Of a DNA stretch of 64,000 nt, positions 54,407 through 62,334 are shown one piece after another. A program made the position numbers and the translations under genes. Position 1 is the first letter of the stretch. Every line of letters starts with the position of its first letter. Source of the DNA: Spirosoma aerolatum (GTDB taxonomy: Bacteria; Bacteroidota; Bacteroidia; Cytophagales; Spirosomataceae). A model generated the notes under the pieces. The model ran no database searches. It was not told the origin of the DNA and saw nothing but the letters and a program-made list of their open reading frames with translations. The stretch lies in NCBI RefSeq assembly GCF_002056795.1, contig NZ_CP020104.1:1623001-1687000 (forward strand). The letters run 5' to 3'.

Positions 54407-54414
54407 CAAAGTTA
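54407..54414 (-). promoter_or_regulatory. Candidate -7 promoter box for the Hsp70-like gene
   Basis: CAAAGTTA on the plus strand reads TAACTTTG on the minus strand (TAnnTTTG), 20 bases before the start. No -33 TTTG at the right spacing. Confidence 0.4.
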
Positions 54415-54555
54415 CTATAAACATGGCAATCTGTTGACGTTACGAGCGTATTATCGTATGGCCTGCTGCTTTAACTGTGGAGTAGAAATAAAAGCAGGGT
54501 TATTGATAACCGATTTAACGGTATAGGGCTAGGGTATGGTGTAGTCCTGTGCTAT

Positions 54556-54585
54556 GTGCGGGCGGCTTCTTAAACCCGCCCGCAC
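54556..54585. terminator. GC-rich hairpin after the FabF-like gene
   Basis: 10-bp perfect arms GTGCGGGCGG and CCGCCCGCAC with a 10-base loop, 19 bases past the ketosynthase stop. The T-rich tract lies on the plus-strand side. Confidence 0.65.
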
Positions 54586-54603
54586 TATATTTTATTTTCT
54601 TGC

Positions 54604-55848
54604 TCACACTTTCTGGAATATGACCGTTGCGTTATGCCCACCAAAGCCAAAGGCGTTGCTTAAGGTCGTATTGACACGGGCGGATCTGGCTTCACCCAGC
54701 ACAATGGATACATCCTTAGGAATAGCCGGGTCTAATTCCGTCGTATTAATGGTCGGTGGAATAACATTGTCGCGCATCGACAACAGGCAAATAATCGCTT
54801 CAATAGCCCCCGCAGCCCCCATCAAATGGCCCGTGATTGATTTGGTCGCACTGATGTGTAAGGTGGGTGGGGGCGTCCCGGCCAGTCGGAGAATCGCTTT
54901 GATTTCGGACAAATCACCAACGGGCGTAGACGTCGCGTGCGGATTCAGATAATCCACATCCTGAATAGTTAAACCCGCTTCGGCTAGAGCTAGTTGCATC
55001 GCTTTAGCGGCACCCAGTCCTTCGGGGTGAGTAGCCGTCATGTGATAGGCATCGGCCGTCATGGCTGCTCCGGTGATTTCACCATATATTGTAGCTCCCC
55101 GCCTGACGGCATGTTCGTACTCTTCCAGTACCAAAGCGCCTGCCCCTTCACCCATCACAAAGCCGTCGCGTTCCACATCGAACGGACGAGACGCTGTAGC
55201 GGGGTTGTCGTTACGCGTCGACATGGCTTTTATGGCGCTGAACCCTCCGAACGAGGCCGGGGTGATGGGTGCTTCTGATCCGCCGGTGACGATGATTTTC
55301 GCTTTGCCCAGCCGGATGTAGTTGAAGGCATCCATAATGGCGGTATTGGAGGTGGCGCAGGCCGAAACAGTGGTGTAATTGATGCCCATAAAGCCATTGC
55401 GGATCGAGATCATGCCCGATGCCATATTAGCAATGAGTTTCGGTACAAAAAACGGGCTGAAGCGAGGCTGGCCGTTGCCCTTGACGTATTCCGTTACCTG
55501 CTCTTCAAATACATCCATACCCCCCTGGCCATTTCCCCAAATAACACCTACATCGAATGGGTCTAGCTGAGATAGCTCAAAGCCGGAATCGTTTATGGCC
55601 TGATCAGCAGCAATCAAGGCGTATTGGGTAAATCGGTCAGTTCGTTTGCTGTCGGCATGGCTTAAATAATCGGAGGCATTGTATTGTTTCAGTTCAGCTG
55701 CAAATTGCGTTCGGAATAACGAAGCGTCGAAATGGGTGATCGGTGCGGCTCCACTGCGACCAGCAAGAACATTCTGCCAGAGACCAGGAATGTCGTTGCC
55801 TACGGGAGTCAATGCACCTAATCCGGTAATAACAACTCGGTGTAACAT
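54604..55848 (-). CDS. fabF: Beta-ketoacyl-ACP synthase II (FabF family)
   Basis: A 414-residue ketosynthase from the ATG at 55846-55848 (MLHRVVITGLGALTPVGNDI is the classic FabF start; a longer frame adds 22 non-homologous residues). It condenses malonyl-ACP with an acyl-ACP in fatty-acid elongation. The catalytic Cys164 lies in TTVSACATSN, with the two His residues in NPHATSTPVGD and SITGHLMGAAGAIE and the Phe gate in NAFGFGGHNATV. It stands without acpP or other fab genes and is divergent from a TetR regulator with an operator between them, so it may be a specialised or regulated copy and not the housekeeping enzyme. Confidence 0.93.
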   Translation of the reverse strand: MLHRVVITGLGALTPVGNDIPGLWQNVLAGRSGAAPITHFDASLFRTQFAAELKQYNASDYLSHADSKRTDRFTQYALIAADQAINDSGFELSQLDPFDVGVIWGNGQGGMDVFEEQVTEYVKGNGQPRFSPFFVPKLIANMASGMISIRNGFMGINYTTVSACATSNTAIMDAFNYIRLGKAKIIVTGGSEAPITPASFGGFSAIKAMSTRNDNPATASRPFDVERDGFVMGEGAGALVLEEYEHAVRRGATIYGEITGAAMTADAYHMTATHPEGLGAAKAMQLALAEAGLTIQDVDYLNPHATSTPVGDLSEIKAILRLAGTPPPTLHISATKSITGHLMGAAGAIEAIICLLSMRDNVIPPTINTTELDPAIPKDVSIVLGEARSARVNTTLSNAFGFGGHNATVIFQKV

Positions 55849-55924
55849 AGTAGTTATAGTTGTCAGCCAGGTCGGTATCGGCCCTGAATAAGAACGTCTT
55901 TGTGGCTGACGCATAAAGTTTGCA

Positions 55925-55932
55925 CAAATGTA
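55925..55932 (-). promoter_or_regulatory. Candidate -7 promoter box of the fabF-like gene
   Basis: CAAATGTA reads TACATTTG (TAnnTTTG) on the minus strand, 77 bases before the fabF start and 10 bases from the TetR operator, which would lie in the -33 region. Confidence 0.45.
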
Positions 55933-55942
55933 GAGAATATAA

Positions 55943-55956
55943 ATACCAATTGGTAT
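55943..55956. promoter_or_regulatory. TetR operator 1 (palindrome)
   Basis: ATACCAATTGGTAT is a perfect 14-bp palindrome between the divergent fabF-like and tetR genes. It shares ATACC/GGTAT half-sites with a second site before the SDR gene and overlaps the -7 box of tetR, as expected for autorepression. Confidence 0.75.
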
Positions 55957-55961
55957 ATTTG
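55954..55961 (+). promoter_or_regulatory. -7 promoter box of tetR
   Basis: TATATTTG fits TAnnTTTG and ends only 4 bases before the tetR ATG. Transcription would start at or within a few bases of the start codon, so the message is likely leaderless. The box overlaps the operator by three bases. Confidence 0.5.
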
Positions 55962-55965
55962 TACT

Positions 55966-56568
55966 ATGAAAAATGAATTGTCAAAAGCGGAACGAACCCG
56001 GCAGTTTATTATCGAAACGACAGCCGGTATCTTCAATACAAAAGGATATGCGGGAACATCGCTGTCGGATCTGACCGAAGCGACCGGCCTGACGAAGGGC
56101 AGTATTTACGGTAACTTTGGGAGTAAAGAAGATGTTGCACTGGCCTGTTTTGATTATAACCTGTCTAAAATCAATCAGGTGATTCAGCAGCGGCTGGCTC
56201 AGGAAACGACGTTTTATCAGAAACTATTGGTCTATGCCCAAATCTACCATAAGTACTCTGGAATGCCCTTCCCTGAAGGAGGATGCCCTATTTTGAATAC
56301 TGCCATCGATGCCGACGATACAAATAATCTGCTGAAAGATAAAGCTGCCAAGGCTATTGAAGCCTGGAAAAAACGTCTGGTTGATCTGATTCGGGGCGGT
56401 ATTGACGCGGGGGAGTTTAAGCCAGATATAGCAACCGAACAAACGGCCCTGTCGATGATTGCTTTGATCGAAGGAGGTATTATGATTGCCAAGGCAACGA
56501 ATAATCCGTCCAGCCTGGCGAAAGTCCTAAAAACCGTAGAGCTGCTCGTAGATCAATTAAAAAGTTAA
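55966..56568 (+). CDS. TetR/AcrR family transcriptional regulator
   Basis: A 200-residue regulator from the ATG at 55966 (an upstream in-frame start adds 22 residues that overlap the promoter and operator). The N-terminal helix-turn-helix is TRQFIIETTAGIFNTKGYAG TSLSDLTEATGLTKGSIYGN FGSKEDVAL. The ligand domain (PFPEGGCPILNTAIDADDTN, then a dimer helix region) resembles the TetR_C_6/7-type group (GGCxLxN...D). The ligand is unknown. Two nearly identical palindromic sites, one in front of this gene and one in front of the SDR gene, are probably its operators, so it would repress itself, the SDR gene and perhaps fabF. Confidence 0.93.
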   Translation: MKNELSKAERTRQFIIETTAGIFNTKGYAGTSLSDLTEATGLTKGSIYGNFGSKEDVALACFDYNLSKINQVIQQRLAQETTFYQKLLVYAQIYHKYSGMPFPEGGCPILNTAIDADDTNNLLKDKAAKAIEAWKKRLVDLIRGGIDAGEFKPDIATEQTALSMIALIEGGIMIAKATNNPSSLAKVLKTVELLVDQLKS

Positions 56569-56586
56569 AATTTTTTGAACTAAAAT

Positions 56587-56600
56587 ATACCGATCGGTAT
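56587..56600. promoter_or_regulatory. TetR operator 2 (palindrome)
   Basis: ATACCGATCGGTAT is a perfect 14-bp palindrome with the same ATACC/GGTAT half-sites as operator 1, differing only in the central four bases. It lies in the 65-base gap between tetR and the SDR gene, 34 bases before the SDR start. Confidence 0.75.
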
Positions 56601-56633
56601 TTTAATTGAAATTGATAACGAAGAAAAATTGAC

Positions 56634-57374
56634 ATGAAAACGACTCAGAATACTGTCCTGATTACGGGAGGAAGCGCCGGTATCGGCTTTGAAATCGCTA
56701 AACTGTTCGATCAGAAAGGCAACCATGTAATTATCACCGGTCGGGATGAAAACCGTTTGAAAAAAGCGGCTGCTCAACTCCAGAACGTTACGGCGATTGT
56801 GAGTGACGTGACGAATGAGGCCGATGTGAACCGTCTGGTTAACCAGCTTTACGCCGACTTTCCGAAGTTGAATATCCTGATTAACAATGCGGGTAAAGCG
56901 TTCTATTATCAACAGGCAGCTCAAGCCAATGCGTTTGAAAAAGCGGGCGATGAGATGCTGACCAATTACCTGTCGGTTATTCGGCTGACGGAAAAACTAG
57001 TCGATCTATTGAATAGGCAGGAAGAAGCCGCTATTGTCAATGTAACGTCAATTGTGGCGCTTGCCCCCAGTCATCGGATGGCAACTTATGGAGCGAGTAA
57101 GGCCGCTTTGCACTCGTATACCCAGTCGTTACGGATTACGCTGGAACGGAGTTCAACCACCAAAGTTTTTGAATTGATGCCCCCGCTGGTCGATACCGAC
57201 TTTTCGCAGGAAATTGGCGGAGCTACCAATGGTATCGCGCCATCGGTGGTAGCTGCTGATCTGCTCCATGCCCTTGAAAACAACGAGTATGAAATTCACG
57301 TCGGGCTCACGGCTCAGGTATATGAGTTAGCCCGAAAATCACCCGCCGATGCCCTGGCCGCTATGAATGCGTAG
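56634..57374 (+). CDS. Short-chain dehydrogenase/reductase (SDR)
   Basis: A 246-residue classical SDR. The nucleotide-binding motif is TGGSAGIGFEIAKLF, the structural motif LINNAGKA, the catalytic Ser in TSIVALAPS and the pair YGASKAAL (Tyr and Lys). It resembles the DltE-like group often paired with TetR regulators in Bacteroidota. The substrate is unknown. The gene follows tetR by 65 bases and has its own TetR-type operator, so it is the likely main target of that regulator. Confidence 0.92.
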   Translation: MKTTQNTVLITGGSAGIGFEIAKLFDQKGNHVIITGRDENRLKKAAAQLQNVTAIVSDVTNEADVNRLVNQLYADFPKLNILINNAGKAFYYQQAAQANAFEKAGDEMLTNYLSVIRLTEKLVDLLNRQEEAAIVNVTSIVALAPSHRMATYGASKAALHSYTQSLRITLERSSTTKVFELMPPLVDTDFSQEIGGATNGIAPSVVAADLLHALENNEYEIHVGLTAQVYELARKSPADALAAMNA

Positions 57375-57435
57375 AAGGTACTTGTTGCTGGGAATATACC
57401 ACCTTCGTGCCCTCATTGACATCTTGCCGGATTGT

Positions 57436-57513
57436 AAATCCTACACCCCAACCCCTACAGGCGCTTTGACTTGACAGTAGTAAAGCCTCTTTAAGGGCTG
57501 GGGTGTAGGATTT
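57436..57513. repeat. Long inverted repeat after the SDR gene
   Basis: 19-base arms (57436-57454 and 57495-57513) pair with one mismatch, and an inner AGGC...TTT / AAAGCCT stem sits in the 40-base loop. It lies between the convergent SDR and heparinase genes and may end both. Confidence 0.7.
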
Positions 57514-57514
57514 G

Positions 57515-59464
57515 TTACTGGGGGGCAATTACAAAACTGAGCTTGTCCGACGGTTTGGGCGTGAGAGCGGTAAAATTAATTCGGTAAATGGTGTCGCCCC
57601 ATTTCGTAATAATGCCCTGGTCTTCGGGAGCATCCAGCTTCACTTTTTCGACCGATGGCCGCAACTGCTTTGGGTTGTATTTCACCACGAAGTCGCGTGA
57701 GGTACCTTGTTTGGGAGCATAGTGAATGATGAGTTCGCCGGGTTTTCCGGGTTCGGCCGGGTAGCAGGTCATCAGGTGTTGAGTGAGTTGGGTAGCCTGT
57801 TGAAGGCTGAACGCATCGTCTATCTGTACACTTTTGCCCCGGTTTAGACGGATGCTCCGCTGCCAGCGATTAACCCCCGCTTCGTTCGGATAGGCCTTCG
57901 AAATATCGACGCCAAATTGCGTTCCAATCTTATCTGTTTTGTACGACACATTGGTAGCCTTAAACGACATACCAGGTGGTTGATTCTGCCCGTTAATGGT
58001 AGGCAGGTTGTGGTAGTCGGAGCAGTTATACCAGATGTCGTATCGCTTGCTACTGAATGTTTTCGCCGTGTATGTGCCCCGGCCTACATCGATGAGCAGC
58101 GGCTGGCCATCGTAATAAACTACATAGTTGCCGATGTCGTTATGGTTGTGGCTTTCGTCGTTATGACCCCCTTTGGCCGCTACATAAAATCCGTTGGTGG
58201 TGCCAGCCTGATCGCGGGCCGCAAACACCTGAAGATCGGGCAACCAGACATCGTTAGGGAGCGGTAAACCCTGGTTGGCTTTCTGAAACTCATCCTGCAT
58301 GAACAGCGCGTAGAAGTTGCGGAAGAAGTGGAAACGGCCGATATTGCCGTCTTCGGGCTGGCGATAATAGGCACCAAAGCGCATCATGTCAGGATCGTTG
58401 ATGGCTTTCCCATAGCGGTAAATCATGGTAGCAGCCATGCCCGGTTGAGGGTCGGCGTCGGCAAAATTCAGGAAGTATTTTTCACTGATTTGGGCGCGGT
58501 AGATAAACCGCCCCATATTCCGAAACTTCTCGTCGGCATACACGTACTGAAAGGCGTTATTGCTGGCTGTATTGAGCATCGCGATGTTGTCGAAAAGGGA
58601 AGCGGCTGCGGCACCCCAATAGCTTGGCCCTTCATCGCAACCGCCGTCCTGTGGATATGGATTCAGAAATTCATCCAGCACATGCAGGAGTTTCGCCACC
58701 GATGCGGCCCGTTTGTCATCGTCTTTTTCGAGTAACAAAACTGCATTGAGCCAGTTGGAGCAAATCCAGGGGTTCCAGTTGTTGGGTGGCCGACCAGCCG
58801 AGGTTTTGGTCATCCAGCCGTGGGGTTTGGTCATCAGGGGCTGGAAAACCCGGTAATTGGTTTCGGTATAGATGCGTTTGCGGATCTGTGGTGAAACGGC
58901 ATCGAGTTTATCGCCCAGGTAATAATCGACCCAGGCCAGATAGGTAGCGGTTTCGGCCGCAAACAGATCGACAAACGGCTGCGATACATCGACTAGACCC
59001 AGATACGCCTTTCCTTTGGGCAAATGAGCCGACGCACCCCAGAACGATTCTTCACAAATGGACCAGACGCCATCGACAATCGGGTCAATGAAGCGTCCCT
59101 TATTTTCAGCGATTTCGGCCAGGAGCAGCGTGCCCAGCACTTCCCGTTTTTTGAAACTAATGGCTTCGTAGTCGGTTCGGTTGCCCGTTCGTTCGATCAG
59201 CAGGGATTTGGTAGCGGGAATGCTCGGCCACTGATAGGTCAGGTACGATTCGGCTTTTTTGACATACGCGTTTAGCATTGCCTGATCGGCTTTGGCCCAG
59301 CCTGCCCGGTCATCCCGTTTCGGGAAGGGTGCCCACTGAGCCTGTGGAATCAGGACTTTTTTGAGGCCATCGGCTGAGTAGTTTCCACTCAACAGGTTCT
59401 GATTTTGCGCATAGGCACTGCCTGCTAACGTGATGAGCAGCGCGATGAGAAATTTGATGGGCAT
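57515..59464 (-). CDS. Heparinase II/III-family polysaccharide lyase
   Basis: A 649-residue secreted protein (signal peptide MPIKFLIALLITLAGSAYAQ). The N-terminal alpha/alpha toroid is seen in NNWNPWICSNWLNAVLLLEK, DEGPSYWGAAAASLFDNIAM and FADADPQPGMAATMI. The C-terminal beta-sandwich has the heparinase II/III signature GGHNDESHNHNDIGNYVVYY DGQPLLIDVGRGTY with the His/Asp pair, and YDIWYNCSDYHNLPTINGQN. Lyases of this type cleave uronic-acid polysaccharides such as heparin-like glycans or alginate. It is the last gene of the utilisation operon, 12 bases after the alginate lyase gene, so an alginate-type substrate is plausible. Confidence 0.88.
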   Translation of the reverse strand: MPIKFLIALLITLAGSAYAQNQNLLSGNYSADGLKKVLIPQAQWAPFPKRDDRAGWAKADQAMLNAYVKKAESYLTYQWPSIPATKSLLIERTGNRTDYEAISFKKREVLGTLLLAEIAENKGRFIDPIVDGVWSICEESFWGASAHLPKGKAYLGLVDVSQPFVDLFAAETATYLAWVDYYLGDKLDAVSPQIRKRIYTETNYRVFQPLMTKPHGWMTKTSAGRPPNNWNPWICSNWLNAVLLLEKDDDKRAASVAKLLHVLDEFLNPYPQDGGCDEGPSYWGAAAASLFDNIAMLNTASNNAFQYVYADEKFRNMGRFIYRAQISEKYFLNFADADPQPGMAATMIYRYGKAINDPDMMRFGAYYRQPEDGNIGRFHFFRNFYALFMQDEFQKANQGLPLPNDVWLPDLQVFAARDQAGTTNGFYVAAKGGHNDESHNHNDIGNYVVYYDGQPLLIDVGRGTYTAKTFSSKRYDIWYNCSDYHNLPTINGQNQPPGMSFKATNVSYKTDKIGTQFGVDISKAYPNEAGVNRWQRSIRLNRGKSVQIDDAFSLQQATQLTQHLMTCYPAEPGKPGELIIHYAPKQGTSRDFVVKYNPKQLRPSVEKVKLDAPEDQGIITKWGDTIYRINFTALTPKPSDKLSFVIAPQ

Positions 59465-59476
59465 AGCGAACCGATT

Positions 59477-60685
59477 TTAAAACAGAGAATGCGTCAACAC
59501 AAAAAGGCAGTCGTCGGGCTTGTTTACCTGACTGGGTAAGGGAGGTAGCTCGCTGGGCGAATATACCGACGAGGCTACGACCATGAGGGGCCGGAATTCT
59601 TCGGGATGCAGCGTTTTAATTTGCGGGTGTGTCCAGGCTTTATTCCCTTCGGCATAGGGGAGCATCCAGAGGAAGGCTTTTTTGATACTCTTGTGATCAG
59701 ACGTTTCGTAGTGCCACAGGTCGATTGGGACTGTATCGGCTAGTTGGGCCAGAATAAAAAAGCCTTTCAGATTCATGACTGAATAACCCCAGGAAAGTGT
59801 ACGAGCCAGCTCATGCGGCTGACTACCATCATCTTTCAACTGGCTCTGGATGCGCTTCATTGTTTTCTGTTCGATGATTTCTCTAGCCAGCTTTTTATCA
59901 TCCAGAAACAGGGCGAATGCAATGGCCTGAACGTCGTAATAGGTGCCGTGGTTGTTATGCTCGTCTTCTTCGTCTTTGCCAATCGGGCTATGCAACATCC
60001 AGCCCAGAAATTGCCGAAACCAGTTTTGTAAAGCAGCATGATCGGCTGATGACCAGGCTTTTGAGTCTTTCAGTAGTTGAACGGAATCGACGAGTTTAGC
60101 CAGAGCCCTCGTATCGATCAAGCCAATGCCCCGCCCCTCGGTAATACCCGGAATGGCCTGCCCGTAGTTTAGGTTCGGATTCATCCGGGTATCGGGGTTC
60201 AGAAACCAGATACGCAGCAACTCCGCAGCCCGGCTGGCATAGGTTTCATTTCCAGAGAAGTAATAGGCAGCGGCCAAAATCTCCACATTGCGACACAGGT
60301 CTTTCAGGTATTCTGCATCCTGAATAGCAAATCGTTCGGGATTGATCTGCCCATCTTTTCGAATATAAGGCAGCCCATTGGGCTTGGTTGGGTCGGGCCA
60401 CCAGTAAGGGCCCACGCTCATATAATCGTGCTTGTTGCCACTAGGTGGTGTTTTGCTTTTTTCAACGACCGAATGCGCTTTCTCGGCTAGTACCTGATCG
60501 GCTAGCTTAAGGAGTTGGGTCTGTGTCGCTTTTAGGGCTTGATCTCCTTTTTGAATGGCCTCTTTATTTGCCTTTAAGAGTCGGGCATTCAGGAAGGTAG
60601 TAGGGGCTGGTGTAGATTGGGCTAACGTACGAACCCATACCAGGATAAAGAGGGTGAAACCGAGAAAAAAAGAGGAACAGTTCAT
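59477..60685 (-). CDS. Alginate lyase family protein
   Basis: A 402-residue secreted enzyme (signal peptide LGFTLFILVWVRTLAQ). It belongs to the alginate lyase fold PF05426: KSKTPPSGNKHDYMSVGPYW WPDPTKPNGLPYIRKDGQIN, NYGQAIPGITEGRGIGLIDT and EDEHNNHGTYYDVQAIAFAL, with the conserved Asn-His (NNHGTYYD) and Arg residues of the catalytic groove. Enzymes of this fold cleave mannuronate or other uronate chains. It lies within the SusD operon, 12 bases before the heparinase gene and downstream of a 39-bp inverted repeat. Confidence 0.9.
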   Translation of the reverse strand: MNCSSFFLGFTLFILVWVRTLAQSTPAPTTFLNARLLKANKEAIQKGDQALKATQTQLLKLADQVLAEKAHSVVEKSKTPPSGNKHDYMSVGPYWWPDPTKPNGLPYIRKDGQINPERFAIQDAEYLKDLCRNVEILAAAYYFSGNETYASRAAELLRIWFLNPDTRMNPNLNYGQAIPGITEGRGIGLIDTRALAKLVDSVQLLKDSKAWSSADHAALQNWFRQFLGWMLHSPIGKDEEDEHNNHGTYYDVQAIAFALFLDDKKLAREIIEQKTMKRIQSQLKDDGSQPHELARTLSWGYSVMNLKGFFILAQLADTVPIDLWHYETSDHKSIKKAFLWMLPYAEGNKAWTHPQIKTLHPEEFRPLMVVASSVYSPSELPPLPSQVNKPDDCLFVLTHSLF

Positions 60686-60719
60686 AACGAAGGTATTGAT
60701 AATACTACTAGGCTCTATA

Positions 60720-60815
60720 GAGACTTTTTGTCATTTCGACCGTAGGGAGAAATCTCAATCCTACTATTTAGGAACTTTGAGATTTCTCCCTACGGTCGAA
60801 ATGACAAAAAGTCTC
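60720..60815. repeat. Perfect 39-bp inverted repeat inside the polysaccharide operon
   Basis: Arms 60720-60758 and 60777-60815 are exact complements with an 18-base loop. The arm carries the words TGTCATTTCGACC and GAGAAATCTCA, which I recall as a dispersed repeat found in many Bacteroidota genomes. It lies between the DUF4466-like gene and the alginate lyase gene. Confidence 0.93.
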
Positions 60816-60893
60816 GGAAGTGTAAAAACGCTAAAAAATCAGAACTTCCTGAAAGATTTCACCCTCAGGAAGTTGCCCGTTCTAAACCTACAA

Positions 60894-61889
60894 TTAATTT
60901 AATTTTAAGCGTTTGATGCTGATGGTCATGGATTTACTGCCATTGTTGACTGAGTTGACATATACATAGGCCGCGTAAGCGCCGTCGGCCGTTTTGACGA
61001 ATGCACCCTGGTCGGCAGCAAAGCCATAGGCATAATCGGCTGCGTTGGGGAAAGTCGTTTGTTGCAAATCCAGATCATCGATGTACACGTCGAAGCCGGT
61101 AGTGCCCCGGAGTTGGGCGTCTTTTACATCCACGCGTTTATCGATGGCCGTACGGGTTTTGGCCAGGCCGGTTGGTAGGGTTACGTCTTTCAGGTAATCA
61201 GCATTGGAGGGCGCTACAATCGCGTGGCCAAATCCATAGTTGCCTGTACCAAGCGTGGCCCGGTAGATGTATACGAAGTCGATTTTATTCGCCAGATTGT
61301 TCTGCTCTACTTCAGCTTTAGTGTATACGGCCATGTCGGCTACGGAAACGTAGGCTTTCGCACCATCGACCAGAGTCAGTGATCGTTTCATATCCATCCG
61401 ACTGATCCGGTACGTTGGCGACTGATAGCTGACTTCCTTGCCATTCGAGGAGGTACCACTAAACCGAAACGACACATCTTTCCCTTTGGCTTCTTCGCCC
61501 GGATAGTAATAGTAGCGAAGTGTAACGGCCTTGTTCGTTGCTACATCAATGATTTTGGCACTTGAGACGGTTCCGTTTGTTACAGTGTCTGTAGCCGTTT
61601 GAACGGGTTGATCGACCCCTGTATTGCGGTTAGTATACCAGGAATACCCACTGAAACCCGTTCCCTTAGCTCCCGCGATGGTCGCTTCGGCCTTCACATT
61701 CTGGAGGTCGCCTTCGGTGGTACCCAGCGCATACGCAAATTCTATTCGGTCACCAACAACGGCTGGGCCGGTGGTTTTCTTGAGGAGGTCATTGCGAAGC
61801 GAATCCGGCGTTACGTCTTTAGTCTGGCAGCCTGCCATACTAATCCAGATTCCCAAAACCGCTAAAACGGAGTATGTTATCTTTTTCAT
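60894..61889 (-). CDS. DUF4466-family lipoprotein
   Basis: A 331-residue lipoprotein (lipobox SMAGC). The pattern LLKKTTGPAVVGDRIEFAYA, ATIAGAKGTGFSGYSWYTNR NTG, TLRYYYYPGEEAKGKDVSFR FSGTSSNGKEVSYQSPTYRI SRMDMKR matches DUF4466, a family of surface proteins found in SusC/SusD operons for uronic-acid polysaccharides. It probably binds the polysaccharide at the outer membrane. Located between the SusD-type operon start and the lyase genes, on the same strand. Confidence 0.82.
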   Translation of the reverse strand: MKKITYSVLAVLGIWISMAGCQTKDVTPDSLRNDLLKKTTGPAVVGDRIEFAYALGTTEGDLQNVKAEATIAGAKGTGFSGYSWYTNRNTGVDQPVQTATDTVTNGTVSSAKIIDVATNKAVTLRYYYYPGEEAKGKDVSFRFSGTSSNGKEVSYQSPTYRISRMDMKRSLTLVDGAKAYVSVADMAVYTKAEVEQNNLANKIDFVYIYRATLGTGNYGFGHAIVAPSNADYLKDVTLPTGLAKTRTAIDKRVDVKDAQLRGTTGFDVYIDDLDLQQTTFPNAADYAYGFAADQGAFVKTADGAYAAYVYVNSVNNGSKSMTISIKRLKLN

Positions 61890-61910
61890 AGTCTGTAAGA
61901 AGGGTATGGG

Positions 61911-62306
61911 TTATTTCTGGAGGGTGACCGTCACGGTGTAGGTTTTCCGAACCTGCCGATTGCCCGACACCACTGTATACTTTTGCGGCTGGGTGTAATC
62001 GGTCCATATGCCCATCGTTGGCTCAACAATCGCATCGGTAACAACACTGCAATAGGGCTTCACCCGCTGCATGTTGGTACCAAACCGGGCCACTGCCGTA
62101 ACAGTCAGTGCGGTGGTGTCGATAACGGTCTGACCACTGACTAGTACCGTCCGGTGATCGGAGCCGAGCAGGTCAAAAAAGGTCATGAAACACTGGTTAC
62201 GGCCCGTGATCAGTAAACCCGATTCGTCGATGGGTTCTTTGCCGCAGGAGAGCAGCCCGACCAAGGCCAGAATACCAAAGAATTTATAGACAAATGTTGG
62301 TTTCAT
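61911..62306 (-). CDS. Small operon lipoprotein of unknown function
   Basis: A 131-residue lipoprotein (lipobox GLLSC). The mature part starts GKEPIDESGLLITGRNQCFM and ends WTDYTQPQKYTVVSGNRQVR KTYTVTVTLQK, a pattern seen in small accessory proteins (DUF5018-like) of glycan utilisation operons, probably with a beta-sandwich that binds polysaccharide. The family cannot be fixed from this window. Lies 21 bases before the DUF4466 gene and 28 bases after the SusD gene. Confidence 0.7.
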   Translation of the reverse strand: MKPTFVYKFFGILALVGLLSCGKEPIDESGLLITGRNQCFMTFFDLLGSDHRTVLVSGQTVIDTTALTVTAVARFGTNMQRVKPYCSVVTDAIVEPTMGIWTDYTQPQKYTVVSGNRQVRKTYTVTVTLQK

Positions 62307-62334
62307 AATGATAAGGTTATTGGCTTACAATGGA

